NCBI GenBank assembly: GCA_009739215.1
Contig: VSJF01000011.1
Coordinates: 558,001 to 622,000 of the forward strand
Reading direction: 5' to 3'
DNA from: Floccularia luteovirens
Lineage: Eukaryota > Basidiomycota > Agaricomycetes > Agaricales > Squamanitaceae
Length of the DNA: 64,000 bases
The translations under genes were made by a program, and so were the position numbers. The notes beneath the pieces were generated by a model. The model saw only the letters and a list, made by a program, of their open reading frames with translations. It had not been told where the DNA came from and made no database searches. This document shows positions 1 to 11,614 of this stretch, in pieces (the stretch's first letter is position 1; every line of letters begins with the position of its first letter).

Positions 1-1229
1 ATGGCCATACCTATTTTACCTGGAACAGGTGTAGCACCAAATCGTGCTTCGTTTTCTCGATCCTGTAGAAATAAGTTAGACCAAGTAGTTTTGCAGAATT
101 ATGATATTCAACCTCTCGAATGAATACTGGACGACCTAAAAGAGGTTGTTCGGAGAGTTCGCGAATTGATCGTTGAGCATCCTCTGAAGAAGCGAACTCG
201 ACGATACTATGCATGATCTATTAGTTGTGGCTCATAACTGTTAATGAGATCAACTCACCCGCAGCCCTTCGAGACTCCGGTAGGTGTGACGAGTACTTCG
301 GCGAAGAGGACCTCACCAGCTGCCAACCCCAAAAGAAAACTCCCATCAATATCATCCTCTCAACAACTCAACCATTCCAATAAAGAAAAAAGAGGCTATT
401 GTCCAAGCTCACTCTTCCTCGCCATAAGCTTATGCTGCGCGAGAGACCCGCTCATTCATGCCATCAACAAGGCCATTGGCCATAAAAAAAACAGAACCAC
501 CAACTCCCGTGTCACATCCCCTTGAAAGATAGCGAAAAACTAATCTGAGATTCCCCCACCCACCTCCCCTCATAAATTCCATTAGGTCACGGTACTTGAC
601 GTCGTAACTCAAATTGCCGACATAAACTCTGTTTTCTCTCTTGCTGATTTTGGCAAACTCGACGGCTTCTTCGTGGTCTGCATTCATGGGACCGCCAAGC
701 GAACGTGCAAATGGATCGTTCCCTTTACGGTCGCGGCTGCGTGAACGGGTCCTCGAACGAGTCCGTGAGCGCGACCGCGACCTAGATCGACGACGGCGAC
801 GAGGTGAAGCAGACCTCCGCCTCGAACGTGATCTGGAACGAGTCCGAGAGCGCTTACGGCGCTTTGAGCGCCAGGAAAAAAAATCAAGTCAATACCATGT
901 CATTCAGTCAAGATGAAAGATTTACATCACCACCACCACTACCACCATTGCGTCGGTCAGGCTCCCAATGGTCACTTACTCTAGGTCGGCTAGAACGACC
1001 TGATATTTGACCGTTCATAACGAATCTTCTCATAAAAGAGCATGAAACTCGCACCTATATCCCTACGGTCACGATCACGATCCTTGTCCCGCCTGTCCCT
1101 ATCTCTGTCTCTGTCCTTGTCGCGGTCATAATCACGATCCCTATCTCTATCGCGGTCTCTGCTGCCGCTGACTGGTACAACGATAGCCTTATCATCACCG
1201 TCGTCTTTGTTCTTCATGTCAAGATCCAT
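1..1229 (-). CDS. RS/RRM RNA-binding protein (Gbp2/SR-like), 3' part beyond left edge
   Basis: Read on the minus strand from the ATG at 1229. The first exon encodes an acidic start (MDLDMKNKDDGDDK) and then a run of Arg-Asp dipeptides. A second exon (about 700-870) encodes an Arg-Ser rich stretch (SRTRSRSRSRRRS). An RRM follows, with RNP2-like VYVGNLSY (about 600-630) and RNP1-like KGCGIVEF split by an intron near 190-250, ending in RPVFIRE and FGATPVP before the window edge. The protein is expected to bind nuclear pre-mRNA or mRNA, in splicing or export, like yeast Gbp2/Hrb1/Npl3. At least four short introns fit GT-AG, for example the one splitting GCG from IVEF. The donor after the Arg-Asp exon (GTGCGA) is weak, so that junction is approximate. 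At least one more RRM probably lies off-window. The family call is firm; the exact orthologue is not. Confidence 0.8.
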
Positions 1230-2598
1230 GGTTTTGTTGGTTAAGAGATGAAAGTAGAAAAACAAGGAATTAGTAAGGAGCAGAAGAAGTGGTCAAAGAG
1301 AAGACCGAGTCTGAGAATTTTCACAAGCAAGACGTGTGGGAAACAAGCGGACTCTCAATTCTTCTCAAAATAATACGACGTCACTCAAACTTAAAAGTGA
1401 ACAATCTCATATAGTGGATCTCTGTTGAATCGTATAGTACATAATACATACTTATGATTACTAGTACCCTGCGCAGGTCGTCAATCATTAACATGAAGAG
1501 AGAGAATCTTGGTACACACTCAGTACTCAGTACTCATGATTGACTCTTATCGTACAAAACCAAATAGAGCCAAACTTCTAAGAATACACCTCACAAATCT
1601 CTATTTTTTTTTTCTCAACCACACCAGTTCGAAAGCCACGATTGCTCACTCCATACAAGATCCCTCCTTAATTGCGAGGCGTTCTACTTTTGTGAGCGGG
1701 CTAAGGTCTGAGTATTTTAATCTCCCTCGATCGGCTCTCGCTGGGCCCGGCTATAATCTGGCCGAACGACATACCAGAAATACAGCTGACCGTTCCGTTG
1801 TTCTTCGGGGCACGCCCAAAGATCCTGCTTTGACAGAGGAGGGTATGGAATAGGATTTGCTTTGGGAAATGTCGTGGAGATCGGGCAGGTGATATGCTTT
1901 CTAGCAACCTAACTTCAGGCCCCAGTCCTTCGGAGCTGTGGGTGGAGTTGGGGTCACCTCGTCCTTCAGTTCACTTCGTGGCGCATTGTCTTTAATACCC
2001 GCCGAAAGGTGTGGAGAATGGCATTGTAACTCGATTCAGACTACTCTCGGACTGGTGTGCATGCTATCAATTTTTTGTATTATCCTCCCCTTGGGTGAGA
2101 GATTTTATAGTGGACTTTATTGGTCGGTAGGTATGTTGCTCTCTCTACATGTTCAGCTCAGACTAATCTTGTAGCCTAGATGATTATCAGAGTCTATATC
2201 GTTGATCCTAATATTGACTGGTATTGTTCGAGTCATTTTGTTATCTATACTTAAGGGTACACCGATATGTTCTCTAAACGATGCTCTATATGCAGTTGAT
2301 CGATTCGAGATCCAATATATCTGAAAAATCAAGAACAATAATGCAAGAACTAGTAATCCATTCAGAATTTATTGCTCTCTGGTATTGGACCTTGGTTTTA
2401 ATCGTGCTCGCGATATATATTTTGGGAACTTTCCGCTTGAACATGCACACTGGATTTCCGTCGGAAGGAAACACTCAGCTGAGATATTTTCGAACCAAGT
2501 CTAAGAGGGGAGAATGCCGGGACATTACGTTGCCTCGATATACACCGTGATAATAACGCTCTTTACCCCCAATCAAGAATCTTATCCAAGCCATCAAG
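1230..2598. other. Intergenic, no gene seen
   Basis: This stretch lies between two divergently transcribed units: the RNA-binding protein on the minus strand and the broken transporter on the plus strand. Small open frames at 1509-1853 and 1938-2174 have no recognisable domain, no convincing splice pattern and no start context. The 2040-2150 stretch encodes one hydrophobic segment, but nothing around it supports a gene. Confidence 0.5.
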
Positions 2599-4763
2599 AT
2601 GTCACTTGAGCTCGACAGAATTGAGGGCTCTCATCTTCATGTTCCACTGGATCACTTTCGATTTGACCGTTCTCTGAATGATCCCTACAGACGATTGAAT
2701 AGGGCCCCAGCTCAGGAAGCATGGAACATAGCCTTTGATGAGGGTGGTGTACAAGCATGGCTGACAGCGTTTAGGGCGTGAGTGTTCTGAACTCGAGTAT
2801 TCATGAAGTGTGCTGTTACGAAACGATATAATTCAGTGCTCTGGTGCAATTTACCACTTTCGGGTGAGCGATTTCTTAGTTTCATTCCATCTCTTACCTT
2901 CTGACTTTGACAGATATATTCCTTCGGAGTGTACCAAGACTTTTATGTCCGTAGATATCTAACAAACTTTACGCCAAGTCAGATAGGGTTAGCAATATCC
3001 GTAACTTTCGTCCCCACCACAAAGTAAAAACGATATTTCTTTAGATGGATTGACGGCACACAGCTATGTCTCAACTTGGCCTTGGGTTTTGTTTCTGTAG
3101 AGCTTTCGACAGAGGTTACTAGTACGTATGGTTACTTATAGCTCCGGCAAACCAACCCTAATCAGTCACCACAGCCATCACCACACAGCTCCTGGTGGAA
3201 TCTTTCTACCTCTTTCATGTATTTCTTCATTTAACCGAGCCCTTGTCCATTTCTCACTTATGAATAATTTCAAGTATTTATGCTCTCCCTTTCGAATGAG
3301 AACTCATATTATCAATTTACCTCACCCATGGCGTGTGTTTTGGTATTGCTTCTGGTCTAGTCTACCACCCAAGTAAGTTTATGTTTCCACATTTACAAAC
3401 AACAACCAACGCTGTATGGTTTCATCATCTAGCGTTGAGTATAACTGGACACTATTTCATGCAGAAACGAGTATTGGCAATGGGACTTGCCTCTACAGGA
3501 TCAGCGCTTGGTTAGATGATACTCTCACCCTAGTATGTCTCCGTGTTAACAATTACTCATAGGTGCAATCATTCACCCTATTATCCTCAACAAGATTTTC
3601 AATGGTCCCATCGGTTTCCACAATGGTGGGCGGATTAGTCCAGGGATGAACACTGCCTTGTAATATTTTTGCCATGTTTTGCATTCGCACATGTCTACCT
3701 CCAAAGACTGGGCCTCCATCCATTCCGTTTAATCTTGAGCTTGTCTCGCCATACACCTTATGTGTTTGCTATTTTATCGTAAGTTCTCAGTTGATCAAAA
3801 GGGTGTATAACCCCTTGAATCCAAAATTAGGAACGTCTACAGTATAGGACTGTTCTTCCTGATTTTCAATATTCAACTCAAAGCAATCCTATCTGGAGTG
3901 GACCCGGGTCTAGCCTTCTATTCAGCAGGTCACTGGTCACTATCATATGTATATTGGCTTCGACTTATCTGCTATTGCTTATAGGTGTCTATTGTTTATC
4001 TTGAATGCTGGAAGTTTTCACGGGCGACTGATTTTCGGGTTGCTTGCATCAACATTAGGTGCATTCAACCTCTCTGATATCACGACTACAGGTGTTAGTG
4101 TCCTGTGCGTTATCATGCTCATCGTGGACGATATGGTATCGTCAGCCATGGTTGCATTATTTTATGGGTTCTTTGCTGGTGGCATTTTGTATTTTTCTCT
4201 TTTTCTCAGTCAGGGACATGGTTTGAACGGCTCGACTTTTTATCTAGCAATTGCCGTGTGCCCCGCTGTCATCTGTATGTAATATCATTGCTCATTTATC
4301 AGTCTGAAGTTGCCAACTTGATTTCCTTCAGCTCATTTGTCAAGAGATACAAGTGAGATAGGTATATTTATCGAAATATACGTATATGGCCATTGCTGGT
4401 AAGCACTGTCATTTTTGTTGAAAGGCAATAATGAATGTTGAACTTGTCAGGTATCATGTCACTTGTCGGTAAGGAGACATTTAACTATAGTATTTGACCA
4501 AAAATTCAATAAATATAAACATAGCACCTCCGGTAACTGGGGCGTTATTAACAAGTGAATATCACTGGGTACCTGCCGTCTCATTTTCAAGTGTACGCAT
4601 GCTACATTCTGTTAATTGGACATCTAAATAATTCAAATTTCAGGTGACATTTTTGCTTGGAAGCGCGTTTCTTGGTGTTTTTTGCTCATGTCTATATGTC
4701 GTTAAACCCGTTATGATAATACCGAGACATGAAGTGTATTTTATTGAGAAGTTTGATCTGTAA
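2599..4763 (+). pseudogene. Broken monocarboxylate-type MFS transporter
   Basis: Pieced-together frames spell a fungal monocarboxylate (MCT-like) permease. They begin with an N-terminal cytosolic segment leading into DEGGVQAWLTAFRA. Next come FGVYQDFYVRRYLTNFTPSQ, WIDGTQLCLNLALGF, HGVCFGIASGLVYHP and KRVLAMGLASTGSALG. The reading continues through GAIIHPIILNKIFNGPIGF, RTCLPPKTGP and APPVTGALLTSEYHW, with a last TM ending at the TAA of 4761-4763. The usual short introns are still visible. The frame fails at least four times: before FGVYQ (near 2910), in the LFDRGY region (near 3108), before LTHGVCFG (near 3320) and after GMNTAL (near 3660, in-frame TAA). The first three look like loss of one base from a short homopolymer. 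An intact protein would import carboxylic acids at the plasma membrane. Genuine decay seems likelier than error because neighbouring long genes are clean. Confidence 0.8.
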
Positions 4764-5159
4764 TATCAATTGAAAGAACCAATCAAGATGATTTAGCTTC
4801 ACCCGCTATTGTTATGTTTGATACGATTTGTGTATAGTTAGCTGTTTTAAAATAGCCCATCCAGAAGCTACAATACTACTCTTGGCGTGAAGAGTTGGTC
4901 GGGACGGTACAGTAATCATGACTGTATCTCAAATATATTAAAATTGAGCAATCTAATATCTTGATATGCTCTGGACGGAAGCTTTCTGAGTTAATGCACT
5001 GAATGTGTATATATGCTACTAGTGAATTAATGACATACGGGTTTGATTACGGTTTGATTACATACCTTCACTTCACATTTGACATTCAAGATTTAGCGCC
5101 TAACGACCATATCTGTCTCGCCCTACAGGTTTCTTTGCTGTTCATCTCGCAAGTCTCCT
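4764..5159. other. Intergenic, no gene seen
   Basis: AT-rich spacer between two relics. The only item noted is a small local duplication near 5040 (gtttgattac repeated with one extra base). No coding or RNA signal. Confidence 0.5.
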
Positions 5160-5610
5160 ATTTGTTGAAACCAACCCTTGTTCCAAAAATTCATGGCGGA
5201 AACCAGCAAACCACCTCGCAATCAGTGAAAGTCACAAATCGAGCTGTATGAAGTGACCGAAACCGATACCGCCCTCACAAATGCTCTTATTGCGTGGCGA
5301 AATGAAATGGCTCTCTCAATATTTGACATTGCCATTATCGACACACTCGGCTGCAAGTTGTTCATGACAGATATCACAATCACTCAGTTGGTTGGCCTGG
5401 CACGGAATTTGAATATACTGATGACATTCTACGCGAGACAGACTGGACTCATGAAGATGATTGGCTTAGTGTTTATGGGGACTCCCTGCTCAAGATCCTT
5501 CTTATTTCATACCCATTTGAAACACCAGACACCCCCAAACCAACCACTGTCGAGGAAAGTGCATCAATCACTTGTAGCGTATGTCAGAAACAGGACGGTC
5601 ATGATGGTAA
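5160..5610 (+). pseudogene. RecQ-helicase-like C-terminal relic
   Basis: The frames at 5200-5600 can be read as QSVKVTNRAV, then TALTNALIAWRNEMA and LGCKLFMTDITITQLVGLAR. After a one-base shift near 5430 come TDDILRETDWTHEDDW and LSVYGDSLLKIL, and the last part ends in a Cys pair (CSVCQ). This pattern resembles the C-terminal region that follows the helicase core in many multicopy RecQ-like ORFs of agaricomycetes. No helicase motifs are present upstream, so this is a fragment at best. There are at least two frame changes, one between NRAV and the next segment and one near 5430. The family assignment is from memory of the pattern and is tentative. Confidence 0.4.
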
Positions 5611-6574
5611 GTTCTTCTGTCAATTTCGTTTACGTGACTAATAATCTAATAGCTGAAAAATGTCCGGATGCCACAAAATCATATCTTGATCAACCATTGC
5701 AACCTGCTCAGACTTCCATTCACAACGAGAACATACCTCCAACACCGTGACTGCTGGCAGATGGCCAGGTTGTCGGCAGCCGATGGGGTGAAGGATAGAA
5801 AATGGAAATAAAAGAAGCGAGTTCGATGAAGGATGTTCGTGAAGATAGATTATATGCTAGCTTTCACATAATCTTACTTATGGTTATAAGACTAGTAAAA
5901 GTCGGGGGTCTGGTTGTATTACATACATGGTGCCGCCCAGGGACCCTGCTTTTATGTGTAGGATTGTATTTAGCCCTAAAATGCACTGCTGTACTCGTTA
6001 TAATAGACTTACATTTCAAGCTTTCAAAATTCCAAGCTTAACACTGGAGTGGTCCGTTTGCCTACATGACGTACAACACACCGTGGAGACTTGTTCTAAG
6101 TTGCTGTGTCATGTTACAAACAGTTGTATCTACTGGTTAACCGAGTCTCGCACGCTGGTTCTCTGTTAGGCAACTCCCCCTATTCCAACACGCCTTTCAG
6201 CCAATACATTACAAATCCCATTCTTGATTTTGGGAACTTTTCAAGCTGTTGCAACGTTCTGCCCTCAAATCTCATATAAAGTAGATATGGTAAAGTAATA
6301 GAGATTTGAAGGAAAAAATTGTAACTTTTGACAACGATAGTATGAGAAAAAAGTCAACTATATTGATCGCATTATTCTTATTACCCTGAACAGGATTCGG
6401 ATTAGTAGGTAAACAATAGGCTAGCTTCTCCGCAACCCACGAACGACACGACCCACACAAAATTGTCATTCAACTTTGCTACCACAATACAGCAACGAAT
6501 AGCGTGTCCTATCATAGCATCAAAGTTCTAAGGCGTTCAAGTTATCTTGCTGTCTTTTGTATCTAAAGAAGATA
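5611..6574. other. Intergenic, no gene seen
   Basis: No open frame here has a recognisable domain or splice structure. It presumably holds the promoter of the gene starting at 6575. No clear TATA box was seen. Confidence 0.5.
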
Positions 6575-7667
6575 ATGTCTGGCGTAGAATCAGCTCCCGC
6601 GTGAGTGCAATATTGACTTCCTGTACTGCAGCGCCTACTAACTATGATCACCATACAAAGGCCATGGACACTCAATGGTCGCATGTGGATATTTTTTCTC
6701 TCCAGTATAGGAGCGAAGTCCAGTTTTCCAGCTGGGTTTGCTGCTCCTTACGAAACTGATGCTCTGGCTGAAGGCGGCGAGTTTATTGCGGGGCCAGGAA
6801 CTCTACAGGTGAGTTGCTTGGTACTTCTGTTTTGTAATAACGACAAAATACCACACAGCTCGTATCTTACACGGAGAGTCCTGTCGGTGAGAGACCCCTT
6901 ATGCACCAGGTGTATGTTCTTGGAGAGCTAACGGAATCTATTAAATGCGTGTAGGTCCTTGTGGGTTAACATTCTTGTCCAGAAGATATAACCTGACAAT
7001 ACGATAGATGATGAATTAATTTATTCACCTGGAAGATGGAAATATTCGGATGGTCGGACTGGTTTCCGCGTTACGCGCATATTCGTTTCAACGAAGGAAT
7101 CAACTGAGAACGGTGAGGCTTGGGTAAGCATTTTTATGACCGATCCTGTTCTAAAATCATCACTCAGGTCGACGAAATTGGAATATCCCCAGTAAGCCTC
7201 AAACAACTTAGAGCGCAAAATAAGCATTATAACTTATGGCTATCTTGAACCTTGTAGAGCAAGTTGCCAAGTTCGACTACCTTACAAACCAAGATGGTAC
7301 ATCATCCTTCAGTGTCACTTTGCCGGAGGCTTCAGAGCCTTTCTTCAAAGCGTCAGTCGCGCCAATTTCACTTCTCTCCTCCCTTCCTTTCAGGTACAGA
7401 TCTGGGATGATGGGAAAATATCTGCAACTCATCCAACCGCCTCTTCCGGTTGGCAATAACCCAGAAGAAGTCGCTACAAAACAATGGGCGACCATCGTGC
7501 CAGATATAAATGGCACAGCTTGTTTGATGCGTTTGACCCCTGGCTTCGAGGGGGGTGCGGTTGGGGATGGGATCAACTTTCCTGCTGTGCAGCCATGGAG
7601 CATAGGAATGTCTGTAACCGATGTGACCCTAAAATTTGGTGAGGCTGAATTTTCTGATGCGATGTGA
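6575..7667 (+). CDS. Acetoacetate-decarboxylase-like beta-barrel protein
   Basis: Seven exons join in frame to 248 residues: 6575-6600, 6661-6808, 6859-6886, 6955-6960, 7008-7112, 7168-7191 and 7258-7667. The protein opens MSGVESAPAPWTLNG, followed by a hydrophobic WIFFLSSIG segment. Family-typical blocks follow: FPAGFAAPYETDALAEGGEF, VGPYDELIYSPGRWKYSDG, RVTRIFVSTKESTENG, NWNIPKQVAKFDY, FFKASVAPI and PPLPVGNNPEEVATKQW. It belongs to the acetoacetate-decarboxylase-fold proteins common in basidiomycetes. Their substrate is generally unknown, and no decarboxylase activity should be assumed. The intron ending at 6660 uses an unusual CAAAG acceptor but has a CTAAC branch site and restores the frame. 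The fourth exon is only six bases and supplies the GP of VGPYDE. The start codon is the only ATG that gives the family's N terminus. Confidence 0.85.
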
Positions 7668-8434
7668 ATTTTGTACTTGTCTGTGTTCCTATCTGATAAT
7701 GTAACTTCTTCCTTGACCTTGATCATGACCTTCAAAAAGCTACTTACTGAACGTGTGAACTTGCTGATTGACGGTTTCTATGTAATGTTCGAACATTACT
7801 GATGTTACTTTTGTTAAGGTAATTTGTGTGGAGAAGATGTTTTAAAAATAAAGATTGGGATGCATTCTATTTCTATCTGCCGTCAACTGGTGTTATTTTT
7901 AACAACATTTGAAACCATCAACATTGTTCATACTCTTGAAAACCATTTCAAACTATCCATAATGCACAAGCCCAAGTGAGACTCTTCACTCCACAAGCCA
8001 AGAAACAGCTAAATTAAAAAATTTTGCAGCCTTGGCTTCCCAATCTACGCCTTGTTCTGTTAATCGGGATAACTCGGAAGCTTGAAAACAATGAACTGAA
8101 TATCGAGTGCTCTTTGGAAGTCGTTCAACGATGCTGGGGCATGACTCCTTGTTTCTTTCTCATGGCAGCAAGAGGAACACAGGGCAGGGCATAGCCGGTG
8201 TACATGAGATTCTGAACGCGCTAAAGAATGAAGCAGCCATCAAAATTTCTTTGTCATGACAATTCATTAGCTTGGCTTTTAGCTAGTCTGTCCCTGACAT
8301 TTTCTGGTCATTGTTCACAACCATCCACTCCACGTTCCTTACCTTTATCTCTTTCGTTCCTTGCCTGGGTTCACAGTCCACAAATACTGTGCAAGTTTAT
8401 TCACCCACTCTTCTAGAGTGAACAGTTCTTTATT
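7668..8434. other. Intergenic, 3' region and promoter of the glucan gene
   Basis: No gene seen. A short frame at 8228-8416 has a hydrophobic stretch but no splice or start support. This segment probably contains the terminator of the upstream gene and the promoter of the KRE6/SKN1-like gene. Confidence 0.5.
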
Positions 8435-11341
8435 ATGAGTCGACCATTCAAGCATCAAACAAGTTCAACAACCAACTTGCTACCTGGCACATCAAAATCC
8501 CCTCTTTCGAACAGTGCGAACGCTATAATTCGAGCTAATTCTTCAAGTAGCTTCTCAGTATGTGTTATTTGATCCTTGAAACCTGGTTGCTTATTTTCAT
8601 CCTCTAGAGTATATCAGAGAAGGCGCGCAATTGCGATTCACAACTTTTCCCAATATATACTAAACACTTATCTATTTAGTACTCACTAGCTGCTTCGCCT
8701 GCATCATGGGGTCTACCACTGCATATGACAACTCCTGAGCCAGATGATCCTCTTCACAATCCAGATCCTCGAAGGGACAGGATCAACGACAAAGGAGGAC
8801 ATATTTTTACAATGCGTGGTATAGCAAATCTTGGGTGCCTCTTCATCCTCGCCGCGGGTTGCTTGATGCTATTGTCAGTAAACTGCAGATTCCATGTCCA
8901 AATATATTGACGTAATTGTGACTCTTATACTTTTACAGCGCTGGTAAGTCACTCGTAATCAACATTACAGAAGTTTTTAGTTTTCTCACTAATATCAACA
9001 GGCTATCCTATATTGTCACATTTTACTCAGAAAAAGCAGACAACTCAGGGCGGTTTCAACCTTGGTGGGATCAATGCTACTGGGCAGGTTCCAAAGATGC
9101 CTGGGAATTTTGCTCTCATAGATGCCGACACACCAATTGAGGCATACACGAAGAAATCTTATCAGACCGGAGAAGAATTTGTCCTCGTGTTCAGTGATGA
9201 GTTCGAAACGGATGGTCGTACGTTTTATCCTGGAGATGATCCGTACTGGGAGGCCGTTGATTTACATTACTGGGGAACTGTAAGCTGTCTATCTTACTAA
9301 GTCATTTCTGGTATCTCATTCAGCTTTTCTTTAGAATGATCTAGAGTGGTATGACCCGTCAGCAGGTAGGTTTGCTCTTGAAAATTGTCAACACAATCAC
9401 TAAACTTTGTGGTTTTAGCAACGACAGAAGGAGGTGCTTTGAGGCTTACACTGTCGCGGGTTGACGACAATGCTACAAATCATGACTTATGGTATCGGTC
9501 TGGAATGGTGAGATAGAAGAATTCTCTGGTGTTTTTTTTAAAGGTTATCTGATGAGCTCATCTGCAGATTCAATCTTGGTAACATACACTTGGAATTTCA
9601 GGGAATGCTTGGCGATTGATATTTTTCTGTAGGAATAAGTTCTGTTTCACTGGCGGGCTCATTGAAGGTAATTCACTGTAAATTTCTTTTTCACTTCAAT
9701 ATATAATCTCAAATCTCCAGCATCCGTCCGTCTGCCCGGAGCAAGTAATGTCAAGTACGTTCTCAAGTTGATGATGATGTTCTATTGTGTTGAAATTTTA
9801 TTATTAGCGGACACTGGCCTGCCATGTATGTGAACCTTTCATCAGTTGTGTTACTAATCTGACCTTCCGCACAAACAAAGCTGGACTATGGGTAACCTAG
9901 GTAATTGCGTCTTGGTATATTTTTGCCCGTTTCTGATGATCCATTGTGTTCTAGGACGTGCTGGATTTGGTGCAAGCGTGGAGGGACTTGTAAGCGGTCC
10001 ATATTTTGTAGTTTGATGTTGATGTTAACTATCAACTTTCTAGTGGCCATATAGTTATGATTCCTGTGACGTTGGTACATTGCCAAATCAAACATACCCT
10101 GGGACTGCAACTCCGTTAGCTGCTGTTCAAGGCGGAGACCCTCAGCACGGTAACGTTCTGGTAACATCATGCATCGCTCAATTTTGTTCTTTCAATAACA
10201 TTTTCTTCCTTTAGTCTTATCTCCCTGGTCAAAGACTATGTATGTTCGGCTTGATGATTTGTTGAATTGACAAACAATTATTGATCTAACTGTCAGCTGC
10301 TTGCACTTGTCCTGGGGAGTCACATCCTGGACCCATGAGACAAGACGGCAGTTATGTCGGTCGGGCAGCTCCTGAGATTGATATTCTCGAGGCCACTATT
10401 GAAAATGGGGTAGGAAAGGTACGTGGTTTGAACTTCTTGATTATCCCTGGAGATTTGACCATGATGATAGGCATCTATGTCAGGACAATGGGCACCCTTT
10501 AATGTAAGCTAGAATATTATTCCAGAAGGTTTATTCTAAGCTGTTTGATTCTAGGCTGAATATAAATGGCTGTACAATGACAGTGCAATCTTCTATGATC
10601 CGAACAGAACAGTATTAAATGCTTATGCTGGAGGTATATTAGTTCATTTGCTGAAGAAGTGAATCACTGACAGTGGTTTCAGGCGCTTACCAACAGACTA
10701 CATCGGGGTTATCTACTAATAACCAAAGCTGCTATGAGCTCTCTGGAGGATGTTATTCCGTCTATGGATTTGAATATAAACCTGGGTTAGTGTTTCAGTG
10801 TGCAAATTTCACCAACCTTGTTTCATTGATCTATACTCAGATTTGATAACGCTTACATCACTTGGATAAATGACGGTGTTCCTTCTTGGACTTTGTTAGC
10901 TCCTGGAATGGCAGCGGATCCTGCCACGGAGATTGATAAACGTATCGTGTCGCAAGAACCTATGGTAATCCGATATCTTACTATAGCGATGCTTGGAGCT
11001 GACCTTCTTGCAGTATATAATCGCCAATCTAGGATTTTCTCAGAATTTCGGTGATATAGATTTCGAACGCCTCGTGTTTCCCGCTACGATGAGTGTGGAA
11101 TACATTCGGGTATACCAGCCAAAGGATGCAGTAAACATTGGCTGTGATCCTCCGGATTTTCCAACAGCAAAATATATCGAAGCGTTCGTGTTTCCTGTTC
11201 AAGTTTCAATTATTACCACCTAATACAGGGAAATTTAATAACAGGTACAAGAGGGTTTACACTGACAACAATCTGACGGTTTGGAATTCAGAACAATATC
11301 CTCAGTCTTGGCCCAAGAACCGTTTGGATGGTGGTTGCTAA
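8435..11341 (+). CDS. KRE6: Beta-1,6-glucan synthesis protein, Kre6/Skn1 family (GH16-like)
   Basis: I could assemble 21 exons that sum to 1,752 bases, giving 583 residues with no frame break. The order is a Ser-rich cytosolic N terminus (MSRPFKHQTSSTTN), the EPDDPLHNPDPRRDR motif, a membrane anchor (IANLGCLFILAAGCLMLLFA), then a lumenal GH16-type domain. That domain includes VFSDEFETDGRTF, NGHWPAIWTMGNLGRAGFG and PEIDILEATIENG, which carries the E-x-D-x-x-E catalytic motif (EIDILE), then YIIANLGFS and MSVEYIRVYQP. Kre6/Skn1 proteins act in the ER/Golgi or at the cell surface in cell-wall beta-1,6-glucan assembly. Several exons are tiny: 5 nt (8939-8943), 11 nt (9568-9578), 18 nt and 20 nt. 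The intron after 8873 begins GTCAGT; a GTAAAC donor four bases downstream would break the conserved FAGYP. Length is compact for the family, as is usual in basidiomycetes. Confidence 0.93.
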
Positions 11342-11614
11342 TCGAGAAGTTTATTGAAATCCAAGGCGGTCTTTACCCAACCAGCCATTCCACCCAAGAT
11401 GTTTGCTAGAGTACACAACCATATAATGTGACTTCTTGAAAAGGGACGATAATATATACCATGCTTGTCGAAACTACATACAATAGACAGCTACAAACTT
11501 GGACCTACATTGTATTACGTAACTACTACCTTCAGTTCACTTTGCTTGTCCCGATTCCAGTAGCGACTTGATACACGAATTTATCGTCGCTTCCTACCTC
11601 TTTAATACTCCACA

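Noticed and set aside
1509..2174. Open frames with one hydrophobic segment upstream of the transporter relic
   Set aside because: No domain, no splice chain and no conserved motif; likely chance frames.
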